Of a stretch of 8,387 nt of DNA, positions 1-5,771 are shown in pieces (the first letter of the stretch is position 1; every line of letters begins with the position of its first letter). Location of the stretch: positions 1 to 8,387 of the forward strand of contig CAYOFV010000043.1 in the NCBI GenBank assembly GCA_964403565.1. The letters run 5' to 3'. The stretch comes from Thioglobus_B sp964403565. Its GTDB lineage: Bacteria; Pseudomonadota; Gammaproteobacteria; PS1; Pseudothioglobaceae. Under the pieces are notes generated by a model. That model ran no database searches. It had not been told where the DNA came from and was given only the letters and a program-made list of their open reading frames with translations. The translations under genes were made by a program, and so were the position numbers.

Positions 1-292
1 AACCAACCGGTATTGTGCCTAACAACACTCCCCATGCAAGCCTAGACTCGCCGACCGCCTCTTGTTTTACAATTGAATGATAAAAATCAATAAACAACTC
101 TTTTATTGTTTCTCTGTAATAGTAAACAATAGCAACCAAAGTTCCAAGATGCACTACTACATCAAATGCCAAACCTTGGTCTGGCCAATCACCTAACTTT
201 GGAACAAGGATTAGGTGTGCCGATGATGATATTGGTAGAAATTCACTTAAACCCTGAATTAGTGCCAATACAATAGTTTGTAAAATATCCAT
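1..292 (-). CDS. uppP: Undecaprenyl-diphosphatase (UppP/BacA), N-terminal part, cut by window edge
   Basis: This is the first 97 codons of an integral-membrane phosphatase that converts undecaprenyl diphosphate to the monophosphate lipid carrier used for peptidoglycan and other envelope glycans. The N-terminus carries the BacA-family signature: QGLSEFLPISSSAHL at residues 13-27, with Q13, Glu17, the serine cluster at 22-24 and His26 in the expected active-site positions. Hydrophobic membrane segments and a VVHLGTL motif (46-52) follow. The family is about 265 residues long, so roughly two thirds lie outside the window. The ATG at 292 follows the stop of the upstream methyltransferase by 13 bp on the same strand, which suggests one transcript. 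No Shine-Dalgarno sequence is visible before the ATG. The protein was read by translating the minus strand directly. Family assignment is firm. Confidence 0.93.
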   Translation of the reverse strand, partial: MDILQTIVLALIQGLSEFLPISSSAHLILVPKLGDWPDQGLAFDVVVHLGTLVAIVYYYRETIKELFIDFYHSIVKQEAVGESRLAWGVLLGTIPVG

Positions 293-305
293 AAATACAA
301 AATTA

Positions 306-1391
306 TTAAAGTTTATGCATAAGATTCTGCTCTTTAAAGCCACTCAACTCTTGCTTAGTATTTATACCTAGTGCCATAACTTTAAAACTCTCTCCCATGG
401 CTGCTGGCAATACCAACTGCTTTATTTGCTGTGCAAGATTTGCTTGTATTTTCTCATCTTTTTCATCAAGCAAATATCTTTCAATTCCCATTGAAATTAA
501 AAACATAGCCTGTGTTGCATAACCAATTAACTCAAAACCACTTACTTTTGCACTATCAGCAATGTCTGAGAAATTTACCGATGTAGTAATATCTTGTTTA
601 CCAATATTAACAAATGGATTATCACCCGCCTTATGATTTAAATAACATCTTAGAGTTCCATCCACCCTTTGTTGATGAAAATACTCAGACCTATCCATGC
701 CATAATCAATTATTAATACAAGCGCACTATTTATCACATCAGCCAAGGATTTTATCCAACCATTAGCTCTAAGATTTATCTCGGTTGTATATCCATTAAC
801 AACTGATACAGGCAAGTCTTTGTGCTTAATAGCTTTTAACTCGCTATATTTAAATTCATCATTTATATAATCAACACCAAGTTCAACAAAACTACCATTT
901 TTAAACCGAATGCGCTTTGCCGGCATTGCATCCAACACTTCATTTGCTACAACCACACCACTGAAATCATTTGGCAATGAATCAAGCCACTCAACTTTAT
1001 CAATAAGCTCAGGCAATACTTGAGATATGGTTTGTTTTTGTCTTTGTCTTAATTCTGCTGAAAGCTCTAAAATATAATACTTATTCGGTAGTGAATCAAG
1101 CCTACCAAGTTCAAAAAGTATCTGTGACGCCAGTACACCACTTCCAGCACCAAATTCCAAAATATCATCATTATCGCTCAATACCTCTTTGCATTGTTTA
1201 GCTATACAAAACCCAAACAAATCTGAGGTTTCAGGAGCAGTAATAAAATCACCTTTTTCGCCAAATTTCTCCAAACCACCACGATAATATCCCAAATTTG
1301 GAGAATATAAAGCTAGATCCATAAATTCATCAAAACCAATAGGTGCTTGATTTTGTATAATGGTATTTTTTATTATTTCTTCTAAGCTCAT
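306..1391 (-). CDS. SAM-dependent methyltransferase, COG1565/MidA (NDUFAF7-like) family
   Basis: A 361-residue class I SAM-dependent methyltransferase. Visible motifs in order are GDFITAPE (47-54), the SAM-binding motif I ILEFGAGSG (77-85), ANEVLDAMP (149-157), DYG (229-231), GTLRCY (245-250) and a DITTSVNFSDI stretch near 267-277. This set is typical of COG1565. The mitochondrial member NDUFAF7/MidA methylates an arginine of the complex I subunit NDUFS2, but the target of bacterial members is not established, so the substrate here is unknown. The ATG at 1391 is chosen over a TTG one codon earlier (1394) because it gives the natural MSLEE start. Neither has a Shine-Dalgarno sequence. It is probably transcribed with uppP, 13 bp downstream, and its start lies only 16 bp from that of the divergent pteridine reductase. 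The length is normal for the family. Confidence 0.9.
   Translation of the reverse strand: MSLEEIIKNTIIQNQAPIGFDEFMDLALYSPNLGYYRGGLEKFGEKGDFITAPETSDLFGFCIAKQCKEVLSDNDDILEFGAGSGVLASQILFELGRLDSLPNKYYILELSAELRQRQKQTISQVLPELIDKVEWLDSLPNDFSGVVVANEVLDAMPAKRIRFKNGSFVELGVDYINDEFKYSELKAIKHKDLPVSVVNGYTTEINLRANGWIKSLADVINSALVLIIDYGMDRSEYFHQQRVDGTLRCYLNHKAGDNPFVNIGKQDITTSVNFSDIADSAKVSGFELIGYATQAMFLISMGIERYLLDEKDEKIQANLAQQIKQLVLPAAMGESFKVMALGINTKQELSGFKEQNLMHKL
1356..1361 (+). promoter_or_regulatory. Candidate -10 box for the pteridine reductase gene
   Basis: A perfect TATAAT lies 46 bp before the ATG at 1408, inside the 5' end of the divergent methyltransferase gene. No convincing -35 element sits at a proper distance, and AT-rich DNA yields such hexamers by chance. 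It is listed because the 16-bp gap between the two genes is too short to hold a promoter. Confidence 0.3.
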
Positions 1392-1407
1392 CAAATAAGC
1401 ATTTTAT

Positions 1408-2127
1408 ATGAAAACAGCATTAGTCACAGGTGGTGCACATAGAATAGGCAACGCAATTTGTCGAACACTGCATAACAATAATTTTAATATTATTATTCAT
1501 TATAGAAATTCCTCTGATGCCGCTCAAAATCTTGCAGATGAGTTAAATTCCATGCGGGACAATTCAACAAGTATTATTCAAGCCGATTTATCAAATGTTG
1601 ATAATTTAGATAAATTATGCAATTCTATCGATACTATTGATCTACTAGTTAACAATGCATCAATCTTCTATCCTACTCCGGCCAAGGAGGTAAATATAGA
1701 TTCGTATAATGAAATTATGAATACCAATATTATGGCACCTTTATTTTTATCAACTAAACTTGCATCAAAACTTGAAAAAAATTATGGGTGTATTGTCAAC
1801 ATAGTTGATATTCATGCCGACAGACCTCTAAAAAATCATACAATTTACAATATTTCAAAAGCATCTATTGCTATGATGACTAAAGCCCTTGCTAAAGATT
1901 TAGCTCCGAATATACGTGTTTGTGGAGTGTCGCCAGGATCTATCCTTTGGCCGGAAAATTCAGCAAAATTATCAGACGAGCAAAAAAACAAAATGCTTAA
2001 AAAAATTGCACTAAAAAAACAAGGCTCTCCTCAAGATATTGCTAATGCTGTTTTATTTTTAGCAAATGAGAATTACATAACTGGTCAGATAATTGCTGTT
2101 GACGGTGGACGCACTCTAAACCAATAA
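1408..2127 (+). CDS. Pteridine reductase, short-chain dehydrogenase/reductase family (PTR1/FolM-like)
   Basis: A 239-residue soluble NAD(P)H-dependent reductase with a Rossmann fold. It has TGGAHRIG (7-14) for the dinucleotide, NNAS (82-85) and YNISK (147-151). Three points favour pteridine reductase over a generic SDR. First, NNASIFYPTP closely resembles the segment in Leishmania PTR1. Second, the usual catalytic Ser is replaced by Asp134, 13 residues before Tyr147, giving the PTR1-type Asp-Tyr-Lys arrangement with Lys151. Third, PGSILWPE (176-183) matches bacterial pteridine reductases. The likely reaction is reduction of dihydropterin or dihydrofolate to the tetrahydro form. No Shine-Dalgarno sequence precedes the ATG. 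A perfect TATAAT at 1356-1361, inside the divergent methyltransferase gene, could serve as its promoter. The gene is complete and of normal length. The exact substrate is inferred. Confidence 0.85.
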   Translation: MKTALVTGGAHRIGNAICRTLHNNNFNIIIHYRNSSDAAQNLADELNSMRDNSTSIIQADLSNVDNLDKLCNSIDTIDLLVNNASIFYPTPAKEVNIDSYNEIMNTNIMAPLFLSTKLASKLEKNYGCIVNIVDIHADRPLKNHTIYNISKASIAMMTKALAKDLAPNIRVCGVSPGSILWPENSAKLSDEQKNKMLKKIALKKQGSPQDIANAVLFLANENYITGQIIAVDGGRTLNQ

Positions 2128-2150
2128 CAAATAATAACCTAGTAATTTTG

Positions 2151-2159
2151 TGCTAAAAT
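2151..2159 (+). promoter_or_regulatory. Candidate extended -10 promoter for rne
   Basis: TGC followed by TAAAAT makes an extended -10 element (TG, one base, then a five-of-six match to TATAAT), about 290 bp before the rne start codon and just after the pteridine reductase stop. The matching -35 window near 2131-2136 is only A/T-rich and is not a good consensus match, but extended -10 promoters need less from -35. It is placed correctly to produce a long structured leader. Confidence 0.4.
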
Positions 2160-2206
2160 CAAAGAGTTGTATTTCATTTAAGATACAAACAAAAGAATTT
2201 TTACAG

Positions 2207-2235
2207 GTTTTTGTAAGATAAAAATATACAAAAAC
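2207..2235 (+). repeat. Perfect 9-bp inverted repeat in the rne leader
   Basis: GTTTTTGTA at 2207-2215 and TACAAAAAC at 2227-2235 are exact reverse complements separated by 11 bases. It could be an RNA hairpin in the rne leader or a dyad operator. It is not followed by a T-run on the plus strand, so it does not look like an intrinsic terminator of the preceding gene. Confidence 0.55.
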
Positions 2236-2400
2236 AAATAACTATTAGGGCTAATTTTTGCCATATAGAGAGTAAATTAAACAAATTATTGTTTTAAAAA
2301 AATAATAAACAAATAGGCTTTAAGCCTTATAAAAACTAGGTTTTACGCATATTCATGCTGCAAATAAATTACAATTTAATTAACTCAACTCTGCACGCAA

Positions 2401-2446
2401 GTGTAGATTCTGTATGTGCATCTATTAGTCCACTACACAAAGGACT
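2401..2446 (+). promoter_or_regulatory. Possible pseudoknot covering the rne ribosome binding site
   Basis: AGTCC (2427-2431) can pair with GGACT (2442-2446), which would bury the GGA of the Shine-Dalgarno sequence (AAGGA, 2440-2444). The 10-base loop of that hairpin contains CTACAC (2433-2438), which is the exact complement of GTGTAG (2401-2406) upstream. The two helices could form together as a pseudoknot or compete. The stems are short (5 and 6 bp) and were found by eye, so this is a structural hypothesis. Confidence 0.35.
2440..2444 (+). promoter_or_regulatory. Shine-Dalgarno sequence that fixes the rne start
   Basis: AAGGA lies 7 bases before the ATG at 2452. It supports that ATG over an in-frame ATG at 2416, which would add 12 residues unlike any RNase E N-terminus. 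It is the only clear Shine-Dalgarno sequence among the protein-coding starts in this window. Confidence 0.8.
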
Positions 2447-2451
2447 TTTTA

Positions 2452-4332
2452 ATGAATCACATTCTAATCAACGCCACTCACAAAGAGGAGATCAGAGTTG
2501 GTGTTGTAAAAAACAAAAAACTAACTGGCCTCAATATTGAAACCAGCCTTAATCGTAAAACTAAAGGCAATATATATCTAGGAAAAATCTCAAGAGTAGA
2601 GCAATCTCTTGAAGCTGCTTTTGTTGATTACGGCAAAGAAAGACAAGGCTTTCTACCGTTTAAAGAAGTTGCTGAAACCTTATCAAAAGGTATAAAATCA
2701 AAAGGTGATAAACTTACAATTTCTGACGTTTTAAAAGAAGGTCAAGAAATTATTGTTCAGGTTGAAAAAGAAGAGCGTGGCAACAAAGGTGCAGCTCTAA
2801 GCACTTATATCAATCTTGCTGGCGCTTATATGATTCTTACGCCTAACAACCCTAAGAGTCACGGTATTTCACGCCAAATTAGCTCGGCTGACAGGCAATC
2901 ACTTAAAACTATTCTAAAAGATATAAAACTTGCTGAGAATTCAGGGGTTATTATCCGTACTGCTGGGGCTGGCAAAAGCCTAGAAGAATTACAATGGGAA
3001 GTTGATTATTTAACTGATTTATGGAAATCAATTAATAACGCAACAAGTAAGAAAAAAGCCCCATTTTTAATCTACGAAGAAAGTGATATTATTATTCGCA
3101 CCCTTCGAGACTACCTAAGAGAAGATACCGATAGCGTTATCATTGATGAACTTGAAGCTTTTCAAAATGCTAAAGAATTTGTAAGCTTTGTTCTACCTCA
3201 TTACCTAGATAGAATTAAATTCTTTGATGTTTCTGAGCATTCTTTATTCAATCATATGGGTGTAGAAAATCAGGTACGTAGTGTCTTTAACCGTGAAGTA
3301 TCTCTACGCACTGGTGCAACAATAGTATTTGACCCAACAGAAGCATTAACCGCAATTGATATTAACTCTGCTCGTGCAACCAAAGGCTCTGACATTGAAG
3401 AAACTGCATTCAATACCAACCTTGAAGCAGCCAAAGAGATTGCTATTCAACTACAACTTCGCGATATTGGTGGATTGGTAGTTATTGATTTTATCGATAT
3501 GTCGACAGAAGAGCATAGAAAAGCCATTGAAAAAGCCATGGAGAAAGCTACAAATTCTGATCGTGCACGTATTCAAATTGGCACTATTTCACAATTTGGT
3601 TTGTTAGAAATGTCAAGACAGCGTCTAATGAACTCTGTTAGCGAATCTGTAGAAAAAACTTGCCCTTCGTGTCAGGGACGTGGAACAACTCCAACTATAC
3701 CTACTCTTGCTCTTACCATCCTAAGACAGCTTGAAGATGGTTGTAATGCATCAAGTCAAACTGCGCGTTTAACAATTCAATCAAGCGTTGAGGTTATTAC
3801 TTACATCCTTAATGAAAAACGCCACGATATTGCAAGATTAGAAACTAAGCATGGTATTAAAATCACTCTTATTCCTAACCCTTATATGCAGTTCCCTAAC
3901 TTTAGCATTAATAAGCAAAAAGGCGAAAAGAAATCTCAACATAAGAGCTACCAAGGCATGTCTAAGCCACAACATACTCTTGCTGAAAATGGCTTAATGG
4001 ACACCATAGAAGAAGCTGCAATTGTTGCAAATAGACCAACTAAACGCATACCTGAAAAGCAATTATCGTTGTTTGAAAAAATCAAAAATGCATTATTTGG
4101 CGATAAAAAGAAAAAGAAAAAAACCAACAAAAAACGTAACAATTCTAATAACAGAAACCGTAATCGCAATCGCAACCGTAATCGCAATAGAGGTGGCAAC
4201 AATAACCAGGCTAAAAAGCCACAGCAAAACAAAAACCAGAATAAGGCTCAAAATAATAAAAAGCCACAGCAAAACAAAAACCAGAACAAAAAACCTGCTG
4301 CAAAAGACACTACTAAAAAATCTGATAAGTAA
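2452..4332 (+). CDS. rne: Ribonuclease E, compact form with short low-complexity C-terminal tail
   Basis: A 626-residue endoribonuclease for mRNA decay and for processing of tRNA and rRNA precursors. The N-terminus MNHILINAT matches the RNase E/G start. An S1 RNA-binding domain (about 37-125) follows, then the 5'-phosphate sensor with Arg169 and Thr170, and the DNase I-like catalytic region with Asp303 in AIDINSARAT and Asp346 in VIDFIDM. The zinc-link CPSC has Cys404 and Cys407. These residues fall at the same numbers as in E. coli RNase E. After about residue 490 the protein diverges. Residues 537-550 (LFEKIKNALFG core) form a likely amphipathic membrane-targeting helix, followed by a Lys run, seven Asn-Arg pairs (567-580) and a Gln/Asn/Lys tail. 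E. coli RNase E has 1061 residues, so the degradosome scaffold is largely absent. The membrane helix favours RNase E over RNase G. The stop overlaps the aroE start. Confidence 0.93.
   Translation: MNHILINATHKEEIRVGVVKNKKLTGLNIETSLNRKTKGNIYLGKISRVEQSLEAAFVDYGKERQGFLPFKEVAETLSKGIKSKGDKLTISDVLKEGQEIIVQVEKEERGNKGAALSTYINLAGAYMILTPNNPKSHGISRQISSADRQSLKTILKDIKLAENSGVIIRTAGAGKSLEELQWEVDYLTDLWKSINNATSKKKAPFLIYEESDIIIRTLRDYLREDTDSVIIDELEAFQNAKEFVSFVLPHYLDRIKFFDVSEHSLFNHMGVENQVRSVFNREVSLRTGATIVFDPTEALTAIDINSARATKGSDIEETAFNTNLEAAKEIAIQLQLRDIGGLVVIDFIDMSTEEHRKAIEKAMEKATNSDRARIQIGTISQFGLLEMSRQRLMNSVSESVEKTCPSCQGRGTTPTIPTLALTILRQLEDGCNASSQTARLTIQSSVEVITYILNEKRHDIARLETKHGIKITLIPNPYMQFPNFSINKQKGEKKSQHKSYQGMSKPQHTLAENGLMDTIEEAAIVANRPTKRIPEKQLSLFEKIKNALFGDKKKKKKTNKKRNNSNNRNRNRNRNRNRNRGGNNNQAKKPQQNKNQNKAQNNKKPQQNKNQNKKPAAKDTTKKSDK
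4150..4191 (+). repeat. Hexanucleotide repeat encoding seven Asn-Arg pairs in RNase E
   Basis: Seven six-base units of the form AAY plus an Arg codon (CGT, CGC or AGA) encode residues 567-580. Codon third positions and Arg codons vary between units, so the protein pattern is kept more strictly than the DNA. The segment is strongly basic and sits where other RNase E proteins have an Arg-rich RNA-binding segment. Confidence 0.85.
4213..4286 (+). repeat. Direct repeat, 45-bp period, in the rne 3' end
   Basis: A 29-base stretch at 4213-4241 recurs identically at 4258-4286, exactly 45 bases downstream, so the reading frame is kept. It encodes two copies of a KKPQQNKNQNK unit (residues 588-598 and 603-613). 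The lack of third-position differences suggests a recent in-frame duplication or ongoing length variation by slippage. Confidence 0.85.
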
Positions 4333-5135
4333 TGGACAAATATGCGGTTTTTGGCAACCCTATTGAACACAGCCTATCGCCAATTATTCACACCCAGTTT
4401 GCTGAGCAAACGGGGTGTGAAATTAGCTATGAAAAAATCTTGGCTCCAATTGACGGGTTTGAAAAATCAGCAAATGAATTTATCCAGTCAGGTGCAAAAG
4501 GCTTTAATGTAACCGTACCTTTTAAGCTTGATGCTTACAACCTTGCAACTGAGCATACTGTTAATGCCAAAACTGCAGGAGCTGTTAATACTATAAAAAT
4601 TAATGGTAGCAACATAGTTGGCCATAATACTGACGGTATCGGCCTGGTTAACGATCTAATTAATAATCTTAGTATAAATCTTGAAAACAAAATAATTTTA
4701 ATTCTTGGAGCTGGCGGAGCCACTCAGGGCATTCTAATGCCTTTACTTGATCAAAAGCCAAGAAGAGTAATGATTGCTAACCGCACTGCTAGCAAAGCAG
4801 AGAAACTAAAACATGATTTTGCTCAATATGGCAAAACTTGTGGTTTTGGCCTGGAAAAAATCAAGCATAATCCGGTTGATGTAATTATCAATGCAACTAG
4901 TGCATCGCTTGATGGACAAATGCCTGATATTGCAGGTGGTTGTGCAAATGGTGCTATTTGCTATGACTTAATGTATGGTAAAAAAACTCCGTTTATGCAG
5001 TGGGCAGAAGATAATAACGCGAAAATGATAGTTGATGGTTTGGGAATGCTGGTAGAGCAAGCCGCTTCTGCATTTGAATTTTGGACTGGAAAAACCCCAA
5101 ACTCCAAAGAGGTAATTAGTAAATTAAGGGGCTAG
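4332..5135 (+). CDS. aroE: Shikimate 5-dehydrogenase, NADP-dependent (AroE)
   Basis: A 267-residue enzyme reducing 3-dehydroshikimate to shikimate with NADPH, in the pathway to chorismate, aromatic amino acids, folate and the ubiquinone ring precursor. The N-terminal substrate domain has SLSP (14-17), NVTVPFK (59-65) with catalytic Lys65, and NTDG (99-102) with catalytic Asp101. The Rossmann domain has GAGGA (126-130) and the NADP-phosphate clamp NRTASKA (150-156). GLGMLVEQAA (236-245) closes the active site near the C-terminus. Length and residue numbering match E. coli AroE closely. The ATG shares its A with the rne stop codon (TAATG), and no separate Shine-Dalgarno sequence is visible, so translation is probably coupled to rne. 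The 3' end overlaps the convergent pdxH gene by 12 bp. Confidence 0.96.
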   Translation: MDKYAVFGNPIEHSLSPIIHTQFAEQTGCEISYEKILAPIDGFEKSANEFIQSGAKGFNVTVPFKLDAYNLATEHTVNAKTAGAVNTIKINGSNIVGHNTDGIGLVNDLINNLSINLENKIILILGAGGATQGILMPLLDQKPRRVMIANRTASKAEKLKHDFAQYGKTCGFGLEKIKHNPVDVIINATSASLDGQMPDIAGGCANGAICYDLMYGKKTPFMQWAEDNNAKMIVDGLGMLVEQAASAFEFWTGKTPNSKEVISKLRG

Positions 5136-5762
5136 CCTCTGGATTTTCCAATCATTATTCTCTAGCTTGTAAACAAACCTATCATGCAAGCGATTCTCCC
5201 TTCCTTGCCAAAATTCAATAGTATCCGGAACAACTCTATACCCACCCCAAAAATCTGGCAATGGCACTTCGCCTTTATTAAACTTTTCTTTCATTCTGGC
5301 AAATTGAGAAAGTAGTATTTGCCTTGAAGTTATCGGGCTAGACTGTGAAGATGCCCATGCACCTAATTGCGAATCCTTTGGACGAGTGGCAAAATATTTA
5401 ACTGAATCAACAGTGGATATTTTTTCAACTGAACCAGATATCTTAACTTGCCTTTCAAGATCAAGCCATGGAAATAGAAGTGCTGCTTTTGGATTATTGT
5501 CTATTTGCTTGGATTTTTTAGAACCGTAATTAGTAAAAAAAACAAAACCCTTGTCATCAAATGATTTCAACAATACTGTTCTAATACTCACACCACTATC
5601 ATCGCTAGTTGCAAGACTCATAGCATTAGGCAAAGTTAGTTTGGCTTTAGACGCCTCATCAATCCATTTTTCAAATTGCACAAAAGGATTTTTATCTAGG
5701 TTTTTTCTACTAATGCCGCTACTGGTGAATTCACGCCTTAGAGCATTTAAATCAACATTCAT
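5124..5762 (-). CDS. pdxH: Pyridoxamine/pyridoxine 5'-phosphate oxidase (PdxH)
   Basis: A 212-residue FMN-dependent flavoenzyme that oxidises pyridoxine or pyridoxamine 5'-phosphate to pyridoxal 5'-phosphate, using oxygen. FMN-binding segments are visible: RTVLLK (61-66), FFTNYGSKK (75-83) and RQVKISG (104-110). So are SQLGAWAS (131-138) and FWGGYRVVP (171-179). The C-terminal family signature EFWQGRENRLHDR (183-195) includes Arg191 and His193, matching the substrate-binding Arg and His of E. coli PdxH, and the protein ends in the usual RLAP. The length is close to the 218 residues of E. coli. It lies 9 bp after the stop of the UbiH/UbiM-like monooxygenase on the same strand, so the two are probably co-transcribed. 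Its last 12 bp overlap the end of aroE. Confidence 0.96.
   Translation of the reverse strand: MNVDLNALRREFTSSGISRKNLDKNPFVQFEKWIDEASKAKLTLPNAMSLATSDDSGVSIRTVLLKSFDDKGFVFFTNYGSKKSKQIDNNPKAALLFPWLDLERQVKISGSVEKISTVDSVKYFATRPKDSQLGAWASSQSSPITSRQILLSQFARMKEKFNKGEVPLPDFWGGYRVVPDTIEFWQGRENRLHDRFVYKLENNDWKIQRLAP
5127..5140. terminator. Candidate small bidirectional hairpin between aroE and pdxH
   Basis: AGGGG (5127-5131) can pair with CCTCT (5136-5140), with one G-U pair and a CTAG loop holding the aroE stop codon. The core GGCTAGCC is a perfect palindrome, so a hairpin can form in transcripts of both strands. On the plus strand T-rich sequence follows a few bases later (GGATTTTCC). On the minus strand an AT-rich stretch (TTAATTT) follows. 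The stem is short and the U-tracts are imperfect, so terminator function is uncertain, but no other terminator candidate is seen at this tail-to-tail junction. Confidence 0.3.
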
Positions 5763-5771
5763 AATTAAAGT

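Larger units (their letters stand above)
2128..2451 (+). promoter_or_regulatory. Non-coding leader region of rne (324 bp)
   Basis: No convincing gene lies between the pteridine reductase stop and the RNase E start. The stretch is very AT-rich and holds a string of inverted repeats: 2167-2188 (8-bp arms with one G-U pair), 2207-2235 (perfect 9-bp arms), 2279-2294 (AAACAA/TTGTTT), 2315-2327 (AGGCT/AGCCT) and 2347-2358 (GCAT/ATGC). The last 50 bases contain pairings that involve the ribosome binding site. If transcription starts after the candidate -10 at 2154-2159, the untranslated leader would be about 285 nt. E. coli rne has a leader of comparable length (about 360 nt), through which RNase E limits its own mRNA. 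A similar role here is inference from length and structure only. Confidence 0.6.

Noticed and set aside
2167..2188. Inverted repeat after the pteridine reductase gene as its intrinsic terminator
   Set aside because: The arms are A/T-rich and the hairpin is followed by A-rich rather than T-rich sequence on the plus strand.
2416..2451. In-frame upstream ATG that would extend RNase E by 12 residues
   Set aside because: The added residues do not resemble RNase E, and a good Shine-Dalgarno sequence sits before the ATG at 2452, whose product begins with the family-typical N-terminus.
2355..2540. 61-codon plus-strand frame starting in the rne leader and overlapping the rne start in another frame
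   Set aside because: No ribosome binding site, no recognisable family, and its second half is the out-of-frame reading of conserved RNase E codons. A leader peptide cannot be excluded but has no support.
3948..4366. Open frames on both strands over the rne 3' end
   Set aside because: They are by-products of the repetitive A-rich tail. Their translations are low-complexity, and the conserved reading is RNase E.
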